The notes under the pieces were generated by a model. That model was not told where the DNA came from. It saw nothing but the letters and a program-made list of their open reading frames with translations, and searched no databases. From JANSWP01 sp041941305 (GTDB lineage: Bacteria > Bacteroidota > Bacteroidia > Chitinophagales > Saprospiraceae), in contig JBGTQJ010000036.1 in assembly GCA_041941305.1 (NCBI GenBank), positions 1-64,000 of the forward strand: 64,000 nucleotides of DNA. The letters run 5' to 3'. Numbering within the stretch: the first letter of the stretch is position 1; the number at the start of each line of letters is the position of its first letter. Positions 35,154 through 45,510 of the stretch are shown piece after piece. The translations under genes were made by a program, and so were the position numbers.

Positions 35154-36338
35154 ATGAACTATTCAAAAATCCCTCTAATTCTATTTGGACTTTCCTTTTT
35201 TTTGTATTTCAATAATACCCATGCACAGGAAGTCATCATCCCTGTATCAATAAGTCAACAGCAAATTGAAGAAATCGAATTGCTGGATTCCCAAATTTTG
35301 GTGCTGCATCTTCAAAAAGAAAGGCTGGAAAGAGCACAATTAACCGGAACAAGCCTGCAACAGTTGAATTGTGATGAAATGACCCATCATTTGGAACAAC
35401 ATAAATTATTTGCAGAATTGAATGCAGATATTGCCAAAAAAGAATTTAATAGAGTTAAGAAAAAGGGCATGGAAGGAAATGCCCTGTCTGTTAAAGAATA
35501 TAGCGCCAGGGTATTTAGCTTGAATCGACAAATTTCAGAGTTGGTAGTTGAAAACCAAAGATTGAAGTGTTTAAGAAAAAACATGGTTTCCAGGTGGGAG
35601 TCAGTCAATTTAGCTGATGTTGAAAGTCAAAAAGAAGTTTTTCGTCGTGAGTTATCGATGGATAATGAGGTGCTGAAACAACAGTTAGATGTTTTGGAGT
35701 CTTTGCGAAAGACAAATATGGAAAAAAGCTATTTGCATTATGGAAAGGAGCAATTTCAAATTTTGGCTGAGGTGGAGCGTATCAAATATGAAAAAGCCAT
35801 GGTGAGTATCGAATTGACAGAGAATTCTTTAAGGGAATGGCAATTAAAGGCTGGAGGAACAAAAAAGTTTGGCAAACAAATTCAACAAACTCAAAAAAGC
35901 CTTTCCGAACTAAAACAACAGGCGTTTGCTACCAAACTAAATTATTTGGGAGTATTTAACCAAATAAAAACCAATCCCAAATGGCAGGATGACTTATCTG
36001 CTTTCCAATTTTTGGAAGTTTTTGAAAAAGGAGATAAAAGCGAACTTCCTGAAGCATTAATTAAACAAAGTCCTTCTTATTTAAAATTGATTGACATGAT
36101 TGATTTTCAGGTAATTGAAAATGAATACTTATTTGAAAAGAAATTCAGAATTGAGGAGCACAATTTTCTGATAAAGCACCAAAAAACAGGAGAAATAGAA
36201 TGGTTTTGTAATGATAAGATGCTTTCAAAAGAAGACTTTTTATTGTCAAGTACCACTGAATTAGCTAAAGAAATTTCGAATTTCCCAAAGGAAGAGCATC
36301 GTAGGATTTGGTATTATTTTGAAGGACTCATTGAATAA
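35154..36338 (+). CDS. Exported coiled-coil protein, unknown
   Basis: This 394-residue protein has a signal peptide (MNYSKIPLILFGLSFFLYFNNTHAQE) and is otherwise mostly helical. Residues about 30-290 have heptad-like patterns rich in E, K, Q and L ('EEIELLDSQILVLHLQKERLERA', 'KKSLSELKQQ'). The arrangement resembles the helical hairpins of outer-membrane-efflux or membrane-fusion proteins, but no beta-barrel or lipoyl domain was recognised. The C-terminal ~100 residues are mixed ('FQFLEVFEKGDKSELPEALIKQSPSYLKLID'). It stands alone between purB and the alpha-2-macroglobulin gene. Function unknown; likely periplasmic. Confidence 0.7.
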   Translation: MNYSKIPLILFGLSFFLYFNNTHAQEVIIPVSISQQQIEEIELLDSQILVLHLQKERLERAQLTGTSLQQLNCDEMTHHLEQHKLFAELNADIAKKEFNRVKKKGMEGNALSVKEYSARVFSLNRQISELVVENQRLKCLRKNMVSRWESVNLADVESQKEVFRRELSMDNEVLKQQLDVLESLRKTNMEKSYLHYGKEQFQILAEVERIKYEKAMVSIELTENSLREWQLKAGGTKKFGKQIQQTQKSLSELKQQAFATKLNYLGVFNQIKTNPKWQDDLSAFQFLEVFEKGDKSELPEALIKQSPSYLKLIDMIDFQVIENEYLFEKKFRIEEHNFLIKHQKTGEIEWFCNDKMLSKEDFLLSSTTELAKEISNFPKEEHRRIWYYFEGLIE

Positions 36339-36399
36339 GGGGTGAGTATTAAGACTATAATGGTCGTATTTTATCTTTAGCGTAATCAAGGATAAGCAC

Positions 36400-36432
36400 C
36401 AAGAGCCAGAACAATTTTGAACTTGGCTCTTG
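36400..36432. terminator. Hairpin between convergent genes
   Basis: CAAGAGCCA (36400-36408) pairs with TGGCTCTTG (36424-36432) around a 15-nt loop. It lies between the stop codons of the coiled-coil gene and the alpha-2-macroglobulin gene and could serve both. T-runs are poor. Confidence 0.6.
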
Positions 36433-36475
36433 ATACCTAACCTTGAAGTCATATCAATCCTTAGGAAGGAAAAAC

Positions 36476-39400
36476 TTAAATATCACTGGGAGCAACCACC
36501 TCAACCCATTTACCAGGTTCCCTTGCTTGTATAGAATTATTATACATAGCCTCACAGTTCACAGTTGGCAAATAAAATCTTCCCTGATAAGCTGCGTTGA
36601 GTTGAATCCGATAGACGTGCTGATGGTTTTTCTTAATATCAAAATAGGTATAGACCCTGTCATCCCGAATGTCCTGATATTCTGGTTTGGTTGTATTTGC
36701 AAATGAGGAAAAATCAGACATACGGGAATTCAAAATTTCCCATCCAGAAGGGAAAATTTGTGTCAGTGCCATTTCATCATAATTAATGCCCTTTGTCCCT
36801 GGATTGATAATTCTTACTTCAGCCACAAAGTCTGTACCTTGCCCTAATTGACTCGGGTCCAAATTCTGCCCATCCATTGTCTGATAATTGATGGTCATTT
36901 TCAAATTTTCTGAAGCTGAAGATTGATCGCCAATTAATGGCTGCCCGGTCAAAATAAGTTTTGCATACAACAACCCATTTGTAGGATTTTTAACTGATAC
37001 CTGCTTATTGCCCATTTCATCAACTGGTATATTAATATTGATCAAAGGCGTATTGCTGCCCACATTTTCAAATTTTCCATTTCCTGATTGATAACTAAAT
37101 TTCAATCCATCTTCGGAAAATCCATCTTTTGCAAACTTTCCTATTGAAAGAAGGCAATAAGCCGTGGTTTGGGTGGAATACCAACTGTCTGCACTAAGCT
37201 TTTCTGAAATGTCTTTAACCAATTCGGCGGCATCAGTTGTATTGCTCATCAGGGACAAAGTCTCCAAAATCATTCCCAGGTCTCTCAAATCTGAGCCATA
37301 GTTTCCTCCTAATTCTGAATAGGGCTGAATTTCTGTAGGCAGTTGGTTGATGATTTGATTGGCTATTTCATTTTTCCCAATTAAAGCATAGGCTGCTGCT
37401 AACCTCCATTTTGCCTGGAGAGATAATCCCTCTGTTTCCCTCATTCGATTCATAGATCCAGATTCTGGCTCTTCTGCCAGGGCGAGGGTATATAAACGGT
37501 AAGCCTGCATCAAATCATTGTAGTTGTAATGACCGTGGTCTGAGAATCCACCATCTCTTGGTTGCCAATTTCTGGCCATTTTCTTTTGGTACTTAACCCA
37601 ACGATTGAGCATATTCGGCGGTAAATTGTACCCAAGTGCTTTCGCTTCAAGCATAAAGTGACCAGCGTAATTACTTCCCCAATCAGAGGAGTTGTTTTGT
37701 CCTGGCCAATAGGCAAAACCTCCATCAGCAGTTTGGAATTTCTTTAAACGATTGATGGTCGCAGTAATATTTTTTGGAATCTCTTTTCTTTGCTTTTCAT
37801 TTAACTCCAATAATTGATTGACATACAATTGAGGAAATCCGGAGGAGGTAGTTTGCTCAATACAGCCATGAGGATAGCGGATCAAATAATCCAATCTGGA
37901 TCCCAGATTAATAGGAGGGATATTGGAAACTTCTAAAATACCCTGATTGGTACCTTGTATTCCAACTTTTTCAAAAGTTTTTTCCCAGCTTGATCCAGCT
38001 TCCAAAATGCCTGAATAAACATTGGTAACATATGGATTGGGATTTCTAATATCCAATTCAATTTCCTGAGTAGCAGATTCACCACCTCCTGAGGCAGTGA
38101 TTTTAAATTGGGCAATACCCACCATCTCCGAAACCTTTAAATCAAAATAAATCATCTGCTCACCAGGTTTTGAGAAACTCAAATTTTTACTCTTTCCACT
38201 TGTTATTTTTACTAAACCACTTGTTTCAGAAAGACTGACAGAAACATTTTTAACCTTTTTATTCATTGCAAAAACACTAACCGGTAGCTTTAATGTTTCC
38301 GTCGGTCCAAGAACACGAGGTAATGTTCCCAACACCATTAAAGGTTTTCGGACAGGAGTGGTTTTTTCTGTATTTCCGTATGAACCATTTGAATTGGAAG
38401 CTACGACCATGGTACGAACGGAACCCACATAATTGGGCATGGTTAATTCATGAGTAGCTTTTTTGCCTTTTTTGAGATAAAAGGGTCCCAAATTCATGAC
38501 AACCGGCTTAAATCGATTGGCATTTTTCTTATCGGCAGAACGGTTGATTTCCCCGTCACCTCCAATACTTAAAATTCGCTCCAATTCTCCTCCATATGCC
38601 CCAAGCACATAATCATAAACATCCCATGTTTTTACACCCAGGGCTTCTCTGGCATAAAAGGAATTATGTGGATTAGGGGTCTTAAAATTTGTCAAATCCA
38701 ACAGTCCGTCATCTACTACTGCTATGGTGTAGGACATATCCTGTCCACTTTCTTCAGTTACTTCTACTTTGAATGACTCCATCGGTTTCAGCTCAGAAGC
38801 CATTTTTAAGCCAGGCTTCAAAATGGTTTTTGGATTTTCAACTTCTATTGGCACAACGCCATACATCCTTATAGGCAAATCGTTATTGGATTGAGCATGT
38901 GGCTGTATTAAAGAAACATGGGCATAAACTGTCGGAGCCATTTCAGGGGTAGCTACAAAAGTAAAGGTGTTATCGCCTTTGGTTGCATTGTCCCATTGAC
39001 TGTCAATGACTTTGGTACCTGTTTCAAGCGTGATCAAAACTCTTCCTGACTCACCCGCTGGTACATTAATTTCAATGGTTTCGCCCACTTCATATTTTGG
39101 TTTACCGCTGGCAAAACTCATCATTGCCGCTTCCTTTTTATTGGAATTATCATCTCCATACCAAGGATATCCTGCGTAAAATATATCTCCTGAGCAGTGT
39201 CCCCCTTCCTCATCACATACCCTTACCAAATACCTTCCCCAACTATCTACTTTTGTCGTCCAACTGGCTTCTCCTTTTCCATCCGTTGTGGCAACAATTG
39301 TTTCAACAGCATTGTAATGATTACTTTGATTGTAACGACTTAGGTTGTCCCATCCTCGATCCCACCACCATCGCCATTCTAATTTATAAAGCCCTACGTT

Positions 39401-42082
39401 TAGTTCCTTGTTTTTCAGCGGCTTACCATCTTCACCTAATAAAGCAAGCCGGATAGTTCCATCCTTACCAATGTCAAATCGCTTCTCTCCATATTTATTA
39501 CTGGGAATGCTGATGCCAGCATAAGCAGGGTAGGGGCTATATTCCAGCTTTTGGTTGTTGGTGCTGAAGTCTCCCCCTTTTTCAAAAGCTCTGGTTCGAA
39601 ATGAAGCCATTAATTTTCCAGGAGCATTCTTGTTATTTCTATAAATATTGGTTTCAAATTCCGCCTTTCCATTTTCATTAATTGAATTATCAAAAATTAC
39701 CATTGGCTCTGAATCCATTTTCCTGGCAGGATCATCAAATTCATAATTATTGAAATTCTTAAATGTGGTATTCATTTGTCGTACTTCAACTTCAACAATG
39801 GCTTCCAAATTTTGTGCAGGTGCACCATGTAACCAATTTACCTGCAAATTGGCATTATAAGGCTCATTGGCAGCAGTCAGTTTTTCATCACCAAAATCCA
39901 GGTTTATTTTAAGGCGATTGGGTTTGATAGTTTCAATTTTTAAAACCTTATCAAAAGTAGCACCTCCAGCTTTAACCTTTGCAATCCAGCTTCCTGTTGG
40001 AGCGTCTGACTTAGTTCCGACATGAATTGGATATACGCGATCCACATTTTCCATACTTACTCGCTTTTCATACAATTGTCCCCGGGGATCATATAGCTCG
40101 AAGGTGATGGGATAGTTATTGGGTAACTTTTTAGTTTTATCGTCCAAAACAAAGTTCAAGAATAAAGAATCCCCTGGTCGCCAAACACCCCGTTCACCAT
40201 ATATGAATCCTTTCAACCCTTTTTGAGCAACTGCACCACTAACATCGTAACGACTCAATGAGAGGGCATTGCCATCCAACATTTTCAGGTACCCAATTTG
40301 ATTTCCCTGTTTTGCAATACAGACAAAGGGTTTTTTTGTCAGACTTAATTTCGCTAATCCCTGACCGTCAGTGTTTGCTGTTCCAATCAATTGCTGTTGA
40401 TAATCATAGAATTCCAGAGAAGCACCAGAAATAGCCTCTGCTGTTTTTAAATCTGCAACAGCAACAAAATAACTTCCATCCTTTCCATTTTTGGCAGTAA
40501 TGCCCAAATCCGAAGCAATGACATTGCTTCTAACAAAGCGATCGTAATTGAAATAAGCAGGTTTACATGGATTATCTCTATGCGACCATTCATAGTCTTG
40601 ATAACGACCATTAATACCATACCATCCACCCCAAAAGCTTTTTATTTCACCATCTTCCTCTTCAAAATGATTGGAAGCAAAAACAGCAAGGTTTTCCTCC
40701 TCTTCTTGATTGGTATCTCCACAATCATATGTTGAAAATTCTGGTCGAAATCCAATCCTAACCTGATATATAGCATTAGGATCCTGATTCATGAGAGATC
40801 TCAAATCAAGGGCATATCTAGTCCAGGCGGAGCTGTTGGCATCAGGATTCAGGCTTTGTAAATCAATTTTTTCTTGTAAAATTAGATTCCCAACCCGCTC
40901 TAAATCATAGGCTCCATCCATATCATTGGTTTGCAAAAATTGCAGGATATTGTTGTCATATATTTTCAAGACTTCAATAAGTACTGCATTCAAACTCACG
41001 GCTTCGAAAGGAAAAATCAGCCCTTCTGAGTTTGGCATAATGACCCCTTTGCCAACTAAGCGGACCTGAGGTTCCAATTGTTCAAATGCCACTGTCCAAA
41101 CACTTGCCTTCTTCATCTTGGTATTGTTGATATTGCGCAAACCTGCGTGCACTCGAATGGTTCTTTCCCCAGTAAGTCTTCCTCTGGGATATATCCGGAC
41201 ATCATTTCCATCTAAGATAAATTCCATGCCTCCTCTGTAATCTGAAATGCTAACAAGTCCATCGAGGTTCTGTTCTTTTAAAATGGGATCTGAAAAATGG
41301 AGCAAAATATAGATTCCATCTCCTTGTATGACTTTTGCTTCAGTTATTTTAAAATCATCCAAACCAGGAACTTCGACCGTCCTTTTTCCATCTTTATCAA
41401 CTCCTAATGAATTTCCCTTCCAGGAAAGTTGAACTTCGGAAGCATTTTGACTTCTTTGTATTCCCGAAATGGTAAAATGATGGTTGATTCCATTTCCCTC
41501 ATGTCTCCAATCAATTGTCAAATCATTCCCTTTTTGTTTGTACCCTAAAATTTGTTCCACCGCCTCGTTATCAGCAACATCATAAGTCTTTACAACACCA
41601 TTCAGGATTTGCTTTTCTAAATTTATTCCATCTTCAGATTGAAGGTTTTTCACATTCACGTTGAAACCTTGGTCCCTGGTTTTAAAATCAAATTCAAAAG
41701 ATACAGCATTTTTAGGTACACCATCAAACAATTTTTTTAGTGCTATCGTAGCGACATAAGATTGACCTGAGTTCAATTGTTCTTTCGGTTCAAATACCAT
41801 TGTATATTCATCCTTCCAATAAGCTGTTCCTTCAACTGATGGACTAATATTGAAGACGCCTTTTTTTAGGTTTTCTCCAGCCTCATCATCGGAAATTGGG
41901 GGAGAATTGAATCGAACTTTTATGGGGTCAGCCTTAGATATTATTCCAGAAGTATATGCATATACATAACTTTGAACTCCTGGTGGAATTGGTCCTGCTT
42001 TTTGTTCAGTCTTGCAATTGCAAAAGATAAAGGCAAGCAGTAAGGAAAGAAATAAACAGCGGTTGTAATGAGCAATTTTCAT
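36476..42082 (-). CDS. Alpha-2-macroglobulin family lipoprotein
   Basis: This is a very large (about 1868 residues) bacterial alpha-2-macroglobulin, the biggest gene in the window. The signal ends in 'AFIFCNCKTEQ' with Cys as lipobox. From N- to C-terminus are MG-type beta domains ('VRFNSPPISDDEAGENLKKGVFNISP' at about 60), a bait-like central region with 'GFIYGERGVWRPGDSLFLNFVLDDKTK', then the A2M core with 'AVVDDGLLDLTNFKTPNP'. The thioester motif 'YPHGCIEQTTS' is intact (Cys1407, Gln1410). The following alpha-barrel has 'FAYWPGQ...SDWGSNYAGHFMLEAK' and a final receptor-binding-like beta domain. It should trap and covalently bind attacking proteases in the periplasm. In many bacteria it is paired with the penicillin-binding protein PbpC; no pbpC is next to it here. 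Confidence 0.93.
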   Translation of the reverse strand: MKIAHYNRCLFLSLLLAFIFCNCKTEQKAGPIPPGVQSYVYAYTSGIISKADPIKVRFNSPPISDDEAGENLKKGVFNISPSVEGTAYWKDEYTMVFEPKEQLNSGQSYVATIALKKLFDGVPKNAVSFEFDFKTRDQGFNVNVKNLQSEDGINLEKQILNGVVKTYDVADNEAVEQILGYKQKGNDLTIDWRHEGNGINHHFTISGIQRSQNASEVQLSWKGNSLGVDKDGKRTVEVPGLDDFKITEAKVIQGDGIYILLHFSDPILKEQNLDGLVSISDYRGGMEFILDGNDVRIYPRGRLTGERTIRVHAGLRNINNTKMKKASVWTVAFEQLEPQVRLVGKGVIMPNSEGLIFPFEAVSLNAVLIEVLKIYDNNILQFLQTNDMDGAYDLERVGNLILQEKIDLQSLNPDANSSAWTRYALDLRSLMNQDPNAIYQVRIGFRPEFSTYDCGDTNQEEEENLAVFASNHFEEEDGEIKSFWGGWYGINGRYQDYEWSHRDNPCKPAYFNYDRFVRSNVIASDLGITAKNGKDGSYFVAVADLKTAEAISGASLEFYDYQQQLIGTANTDGQGLAKLSLTKKPFVCIAKQGNQIGYLKMLDGNALSLSRYDVSGAVAQKGLKGFIYGERGVWRPGDSLFLNFVLDDKTKKLPNNYPITFELYDPRGQLYEKRVSMENVDRVYPIHVGTKSDAPTGSWIAKVKAGGATFDKVLKIETIKPNRLKINLDFGDEKLTAANEPYNANLQVNWLHGAPAQNLEAIVEVEVRQMNTTFKNFNNYEFDDPARKMDSEPMVIFDNSINENGKAEFETNIYRNNKNAPGKLMASFRTRAFEKGGDFSTNNQKLEYSPYPAYAGISIPSNKYGEKRFDIGKDGTIRLALLGEDGKPLKNKELNVGLYKLEWRWWWDRGWDNLSRYNQSNHYNAVETIVATTDGKGEASWTTKVDSWGRYLVRVCDEEGGHCSGDIFYAGYPWYGDDNSNKKEAAMMSFASGKPKYEVGETIEINVPAGESGRVLITLETGTKVIDSQWDNATKGDNTFTFVATPEMAPTVYAHVSLIQPHAQSNNDLPIRMYGVVPIEVENPKTILKPGLKMASELKPMESFKVEVTEESGQDMSYTIAVVDDGLLDLTNFKTPNPHNSFYAREALGVKTWDVYDYVLGAYGGELERILSIGGDGEINRSADKKNANRFKPVVMNLGPFYLKKGKKATHELTMPNYVGSVRTMVVASNSNGSYGNTEKTTPVRKPLMVLGTLPRVLGPTETLKLPVSVFAMNKKVKNVSVSLSETSGLVKITSGKSKNLSFSKPGEQMIYFDLKVSEMVGIAQFKITASGGGESATQEIELDIRNPNPYVTNVYSGILEAGSSWEKTFEKVGIQGTNQGILEVSNIPPINLGSRLDYLIRYPHGCIEQTTSSGFPQLYVNQLLELNEKQRKEIPKNITATINRLKKFQTADGGFAYWPGQNNSSDWGSNYAGHFMLEAKALGYNLPPNMLNRWVKYQKKMARNWQPRDGGFSDHGHYNYNDLMQAYRLYTLALAEEPESGSMNRMRETEGLSLQAKWRLAAAYALIGKNEIANQIINQLPTEIQPYSELGGNYGSDLRDLGMILETLSLMSNTTDAAELVKDISEKLSADSWYSTQTTAYCLLSIGKFAKDGFSEDGLKFSYQSGNGKFENVGSNTPLININIPVDEMGNKQVSVKNPTNGLLYAKLILTGQPLIGDQSSASENLKMTINYQTMDGQNLDPSQLGQGTDFVAEVRIINPGTKGINYDEMALTQIFPSGWEILNSRMSDFSSFANTTKPEYQDIRDDRVYTYFDIKKNHQHVYRIQLNAAYQGRFYLPTVNCEAMYNNSIQAREPGKWVEVVAPSDI

Positions 42083-42655
42083 TGGTTTTGACATGATTTG
42101 AAAGTTTTGAAGAATTACAATATTAACGAAATCAGCTGCAATATGTCACAATGTTTGGGAAATGATTTTGTAAAAATAAGAAATGCGGGCGGGGAATTAT
42201 TAAGCGTTTTTTATTAGCTATTTTTCGACTGCTCTTTCTGATGATACCTTTGCAGGCTGAAATGTTGGAAAGCTTAATGGGGTTGTCAGTTGCTAAGCCA
42301 GAGATAACACTTTTCAGTCCTTCTAATACCTCTTCCACAAAAGGAATAGCTCTTTGATAATAAATATTTCGTAAATTCTTAAAAAACAGAATAATAATTG
42401 GGTAAAGAGTAGAGGTGAGATTTATATTTTTAAATATAAGTAAAAAATAATTATTTATTTGTAAAATGTTTATTACTTTAGCTTTTATTAAATCAAATTA
42501 TCCCTCCAAAATTAGACCCTCCCAATTGCCATCAATCAATTTAAGAATTTATTCAAAAACAGGAAACCCAAATAGCTTAAGTCTATGAGTTATAATGATT
42601 TGTGCAGAAAATCAAAATGACTCAAGATTAAAGAATTAATCACAAATTAATCATT
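42083..42655. other. Intergenic region between A2M and T9SS genes
   Basis: This 573-bp A+T-rich stretch must hold divergent promoters. An ATTTATTTGT string at about 42452-42461 resembles the one upstream of the first glucan-locus gene. A direct repeat (AATTAATCA, twice) lies just before the 42656 start. A minus-strand frame (42132-42338, GTG start) reads 'VEEVLEGLKSVISGLATDNPI' and continues open upstream without an ATG, so it may be a decayed gene fragment. Nothing else is recognised. Confidence 0.4.
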
Positions 42656-44986
42656 ATGAAAATGAAACAGCTCTATTCCATTCTATTTGTTGGATGCTGC
42701 GTATGCTTTTCAATAAGCCTACAGTCTCAAACAATTTCTCCAACACCCCAGGGGCAAAATTTTGTTGGTCCTCCTCAGGTCAACAATTTCCAAAAACAAC
42801 TAATGCCAACCAAAGATGAGCCGGATGCAGAGAATGGTTCCTGTACGGATCTGGATGGAGACTTTTGTACACCTTGTGTTGATCCTCAATCAGGATCCTC
42901 TCTGGCTTGCCACTTTTTTGAGAATGGCTGGGTGATGCCTATAGATGTTTCGGGCATTTCAGGTACTCAGGAAGTGACTCAAATTTGTTTGGATCAGGAT
43001 AGCCAGGGAGCAGATCCACTGGTTGAAGTTAACTTATATTGTGATCCGGGGGGAGGGGCAGTACCTTTCAGGGATGGTGCATTTACGCCTATTGCTGCTC
43101 AAACCTATCAAGCATTAAATGCCAACTCGGGCACTTGTGTTTGCATTACCATTAATACGCCGCCCAGCATTGATGCTTCCTGTGGAACGCTTTGGGTAGA
43201 ATTTATTGTTCAAGGTGATCCCACATTCGGTTCTGCCTTTTTAAGTACTCCTTTATCCTGTAATGGAAATTTTGCGGATGGCACCGCATCTTATATTTGG
43301 GCAAATACTTGTGCTATTACTAGTCCCGTATCCTTTGCAACTATAGGATTTCCCTTCCTGGATGGGATAGTATCTGCTGAATTGTGTCCAGCCGCGAGCG
43401 ATCCTTGCGATCCTGACGTAGAAAAACCAAGCATCTCTTGTGCTTCCAATTTCAGTCAAAGCACTGATACTGGCGTATGCGATGCATCAGTCACCATTCC
43501 AAATCCCACCTACAGCGATAATTGCGCTATAGATAAAGTAGAATTCCGCTATAGAGAAGTAGATGGCAGTAATAATCCAATTGGTCCCTGGAGTAGCTGG
43601 ATGGATGAGTCCAATAATACCCAGACCTTTGACGAAGGTCGCTGGAAAATCAGATGGCGCGCCACGGATACCTCTGGCAACAAAAAAGGTTGCAATCACT
43701 TTCTGGATGTGACGGATGATGAAGGTCCGGATATGCAATGTAAGGATGCTACGGTTTCATTAAGCGGAGGTAGCGGAAGCCTTAGCGTTTCGGACGTGGA
43801 CGACGGAAGTACAGATAACTGTGGTATTACCAGCTTGGTCTTAGATGAAACTTCCTTTGATTGTACGGATCAGGGAACATTCTCTGTAACGCTAACTGGT
43901 GAGGATGCTGCAGGCAATAGTGAAAGTTGTACTGCGGAGGTGACGGTAAATAGTGGGTCAGCTGTATCTGGTGATGTGGTCACTAATAATGAAGGAACAG
44001 GCACTGGTTTTACCTTTAATTTTGTTAAGGTTGATCGTACTGGAGATTTATCCTGTATTCTTTTCATGGATTGGAATACTGCTGACGGTACGGCAACTAT
44101 TGCTGACAATGATTATCTGGCGGGTTCAGGCGTACATATTTGGCCTCCTGGCAACGGTACATTCAGATACTCTATTGTTAGAACGGTGAAGGATGCAAAT
44201 GTGGAACCTACAGAGAACTACTTTGTAGAATTTGATGGTTCTGCAACTGCCACTTCGGGGGAGGTAATTGCTGTGAATGATGATAATGGGGGTGGCTTGG
44301 TAGGAACCGGAGATTATGATTATTACAATTCAGATTTCGAGAAAAGCCAGATAGAAATATGTGATGGTAAAGACAATGACGGAAATGGTTTGATTGATGA
44401 TGGCCTTGCAGCTGAAATTTACGTAGGTCATATTTTCTTGCGCAGCCAAAAGGATGTGTACAATTTCCCACCTTGTGTAGCTGCTCTGGATGGTAATTTA
44501 CACATTGAAGGAAGAGATATTGTTGATTTGAGCCCACTTTCCAACTTGCAGGTTGTTGGAGGTTCGGTGACCATTCAAAATACTTCCCTGACCAATCTGT
44601 ATGATTTGGAAATGTTGAATCAAGTGGCAATGGATATTGAAATTTCCAATAATGCTCAATTGGATAATTTGGATGACTTTGCTGTCAAAGTCCAAACTTT
44701 TGGTGCATTCCACTTTGAGCCAGGCTATGCCAATGAAATTTCCAAAGCCGTATTAAATATTTTCCCAAATCCTGCAAACGAGGTGCTGAATGTTCATTTT
44801 GAACATAATGCAAATGTGAGTGAAGTCAAGATTTATAACACTTTGGGAGAAATTGTTCATCAACAAAATCTTTTGGATGCAAATGCCAATTTGATTATTG
44901 ATACAAAAGATTTTTCAAGAGGGATGTACCTGGTTTCTGCAAAAGTTAATGGACAAGTGATTTCGAAGAAATTGATTTTAGAATAA
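42656..44986 (+). CDS. T9SS-secreted multidomain adhesin-like protein
   Basis: This 776-residue secreted protein starts with a signal peptide (MKMKQLYSILFVGCCVCFSISLQSQ). The first ~240 residues contain paired Cys. Residues about 255-350 and 355-440 resemble HYR-type beta domains ('PSISCASNFSQSTDTGVCDASVTIP', 'DNCAIDKVEFR', 'GEDAAGNSESCTAEVTV'). A Calx-beta/'VEPTENYFVEF' region follows, then a MopE-like metal-binding string 'CDGKDNDGNGLIDDG'. A short leucine-rich segment ('DLSPLSNLQVVGGSVTIQNTSLTNLYDL') precedes the T9SS type A sorting domain ('IFPNPANEVLNVHFEHNANVSEVKIYNTLGEIV...GMYLVSAKVNGQVISKKLILE'). It is likely a cell-surface adhesin or matrix protein. No enzyme domain is visible. Confidence 0.8.
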   Translation: MKMKQLYSILFVGCCVCFSISLQSQTISPTPQGQNFVGPPQVNNFQKQLMPTKDEPDAENGSCTDLDGDFCTPCVDPQSGSSLACHFFENGWVMPIDVSGISGTQEVTQICLDQDSQGADPLVEVNLYCDPGGGAVPFRDGAFTPIAAQTYQALNANSGTCVCITINTPPSIDASCGTLWVEFIVQGDPTFGSAFLSTPLSCNGNFADGTASYIWANTCAITSPVSFATIGFPFLDGIVSAELCPAASDPCDPDVEKPSISCASNFSQSTDTGVCDASVTIPNPTYSDNCAIDKVEFRYREVDGSNNPIGPWSSWMDESNNTQTFDEGRWKIRWRATDTSGNKKGCNHFLDVTDDEGPDMQCKDATVSLSGGSGSLSVSDVDDGSTDNCGITSLVLDETSFDCTDQGTFSVTLTGEDAAGNSESCTAEVTVNSGSAVSGDVVTNNEGTGTGFTFNFVKVDRTGDLSCILFMDWNTADGTATIADNDYLAGSGVHIWPPGNGTFRYSIVRTVKDANVEPTENYFVEFDGSATATSGEVIAVNDDNGGGLVGTGDYDYYNSDFEKSQIEICDGKDNDGNGLIDDGLAAEIYVGHIFLRSQKDVYNFPPCVAALDGNLHIEGRDIVDLSPLSNLQVVGGSVTIQNTSLTNLYDLEMLNQVAMDIEISNNAQLDNLDDFAVKVQTFGAFHFEPGYANEISKAVLNIFPNPANEVLNVHFEHNANVSEVKIYNTLGEIVHQQNLLDANANLIIDTKDFSRGMYLVSAKVNGQVISKKLILE

Positions 44987-45023
44987 AATTGTTCTATGGC
45001 ATAGCGCCGCCAGGCGTATAAGA

Positions 45024-45062
45024 AAAAAAGGGTTTCCAACAAACTGTTGGAAACCCTTTTTT
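45024..45062. terminator. Strong bidirectional terminator
   Basis: AAAAAAGGGTTTCCAACA (45024-45041) pairs with TGTTGGAAACCCTTTTTT (45045-45062) around a 3-nt loop. It has A- and T-runs on both sides and serves the T9SS gene on the plus strand and rplT on the minus strand. Confidence 0.92.
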
Positions 45063-45080
45063 ATAATAGAAAAAGTCTTC

Positions 45081-45428
45081 TTATCCTTTCACTCTGTCTA
45101 CTACTGCTTTAAAAGTTTCAGGATGATTCATCGCTAAATCAGCGAGGACTTTTCGGTTCAAATTAACGTTGTTTTCTGATAATCTATGAATCAACTTAGA
45201 ATAAGAGATTCCTTCCTGACGAGCTGCAGCATTGATTCTCGCAATCCACAATCTACGGAAAGCTCTTTTCTTATTTCTTCGATCACGATAAGCATACTGT
45301 AATGCTTTTTCAACGGCGTTTTTGGCTACAGTCCAGACATTTTTTCTGGCACCCCAATAACCCTTAGCCATTTTCAAAATTTTCTTGCGTCTTCTTCGAG
45401 ACGCTACTGCGTTTACCGAACGTGGCAT
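45081..45428 (-). CDS. rplT: 50S ribosomal protein L20
   Basis: L20 (115 residues) binds 23S rRNA early in large-subunit assembly and often represses its own operon. The ATG at 45428 is chosen because it gives the canonical 'MPRSVNAVASRRRRKKILKMAKGYWGARKNVWTVAKNAVEKAL' beginning. A longer frame adds 15 non-conserved residues. 'RDRRNKKRAFRRLWIARINAAAR' and 'GISYSKLIHRL' are present. It is the last gene of infC-rpmI-rplT. Confidence 0.97.
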   Translation of the reverse strand: MPRSVNAVASRRRRKKILKMAKGYWGARKNVWTVAKNAVEKALQYAYRDRRNKKRAFRRLWIARINAAARQEGISYSKLIHRLSENNVNLNRKVLADLAMNHPETFKAVVDRVKG

Positions 45429-45510
45429 ATTAAAATACTTTTTAGTACAGTACGGAGATTCTGAATTATTCAAAATGCTTGTTTCCCGTACTCTCGTTAA
45501 AAAATGAGTT

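Noticed and set aside
42132..42338. Minus-strand frame with GTG start, 68 codons, 'VEEVLEGLKSVISGLATDNPI'
   Set aside because: It has no ATG, no ribosome-binding context and no recognised family. The open frame continues upstream, so it could be a decayed gene piece, but support is too weak to call it.
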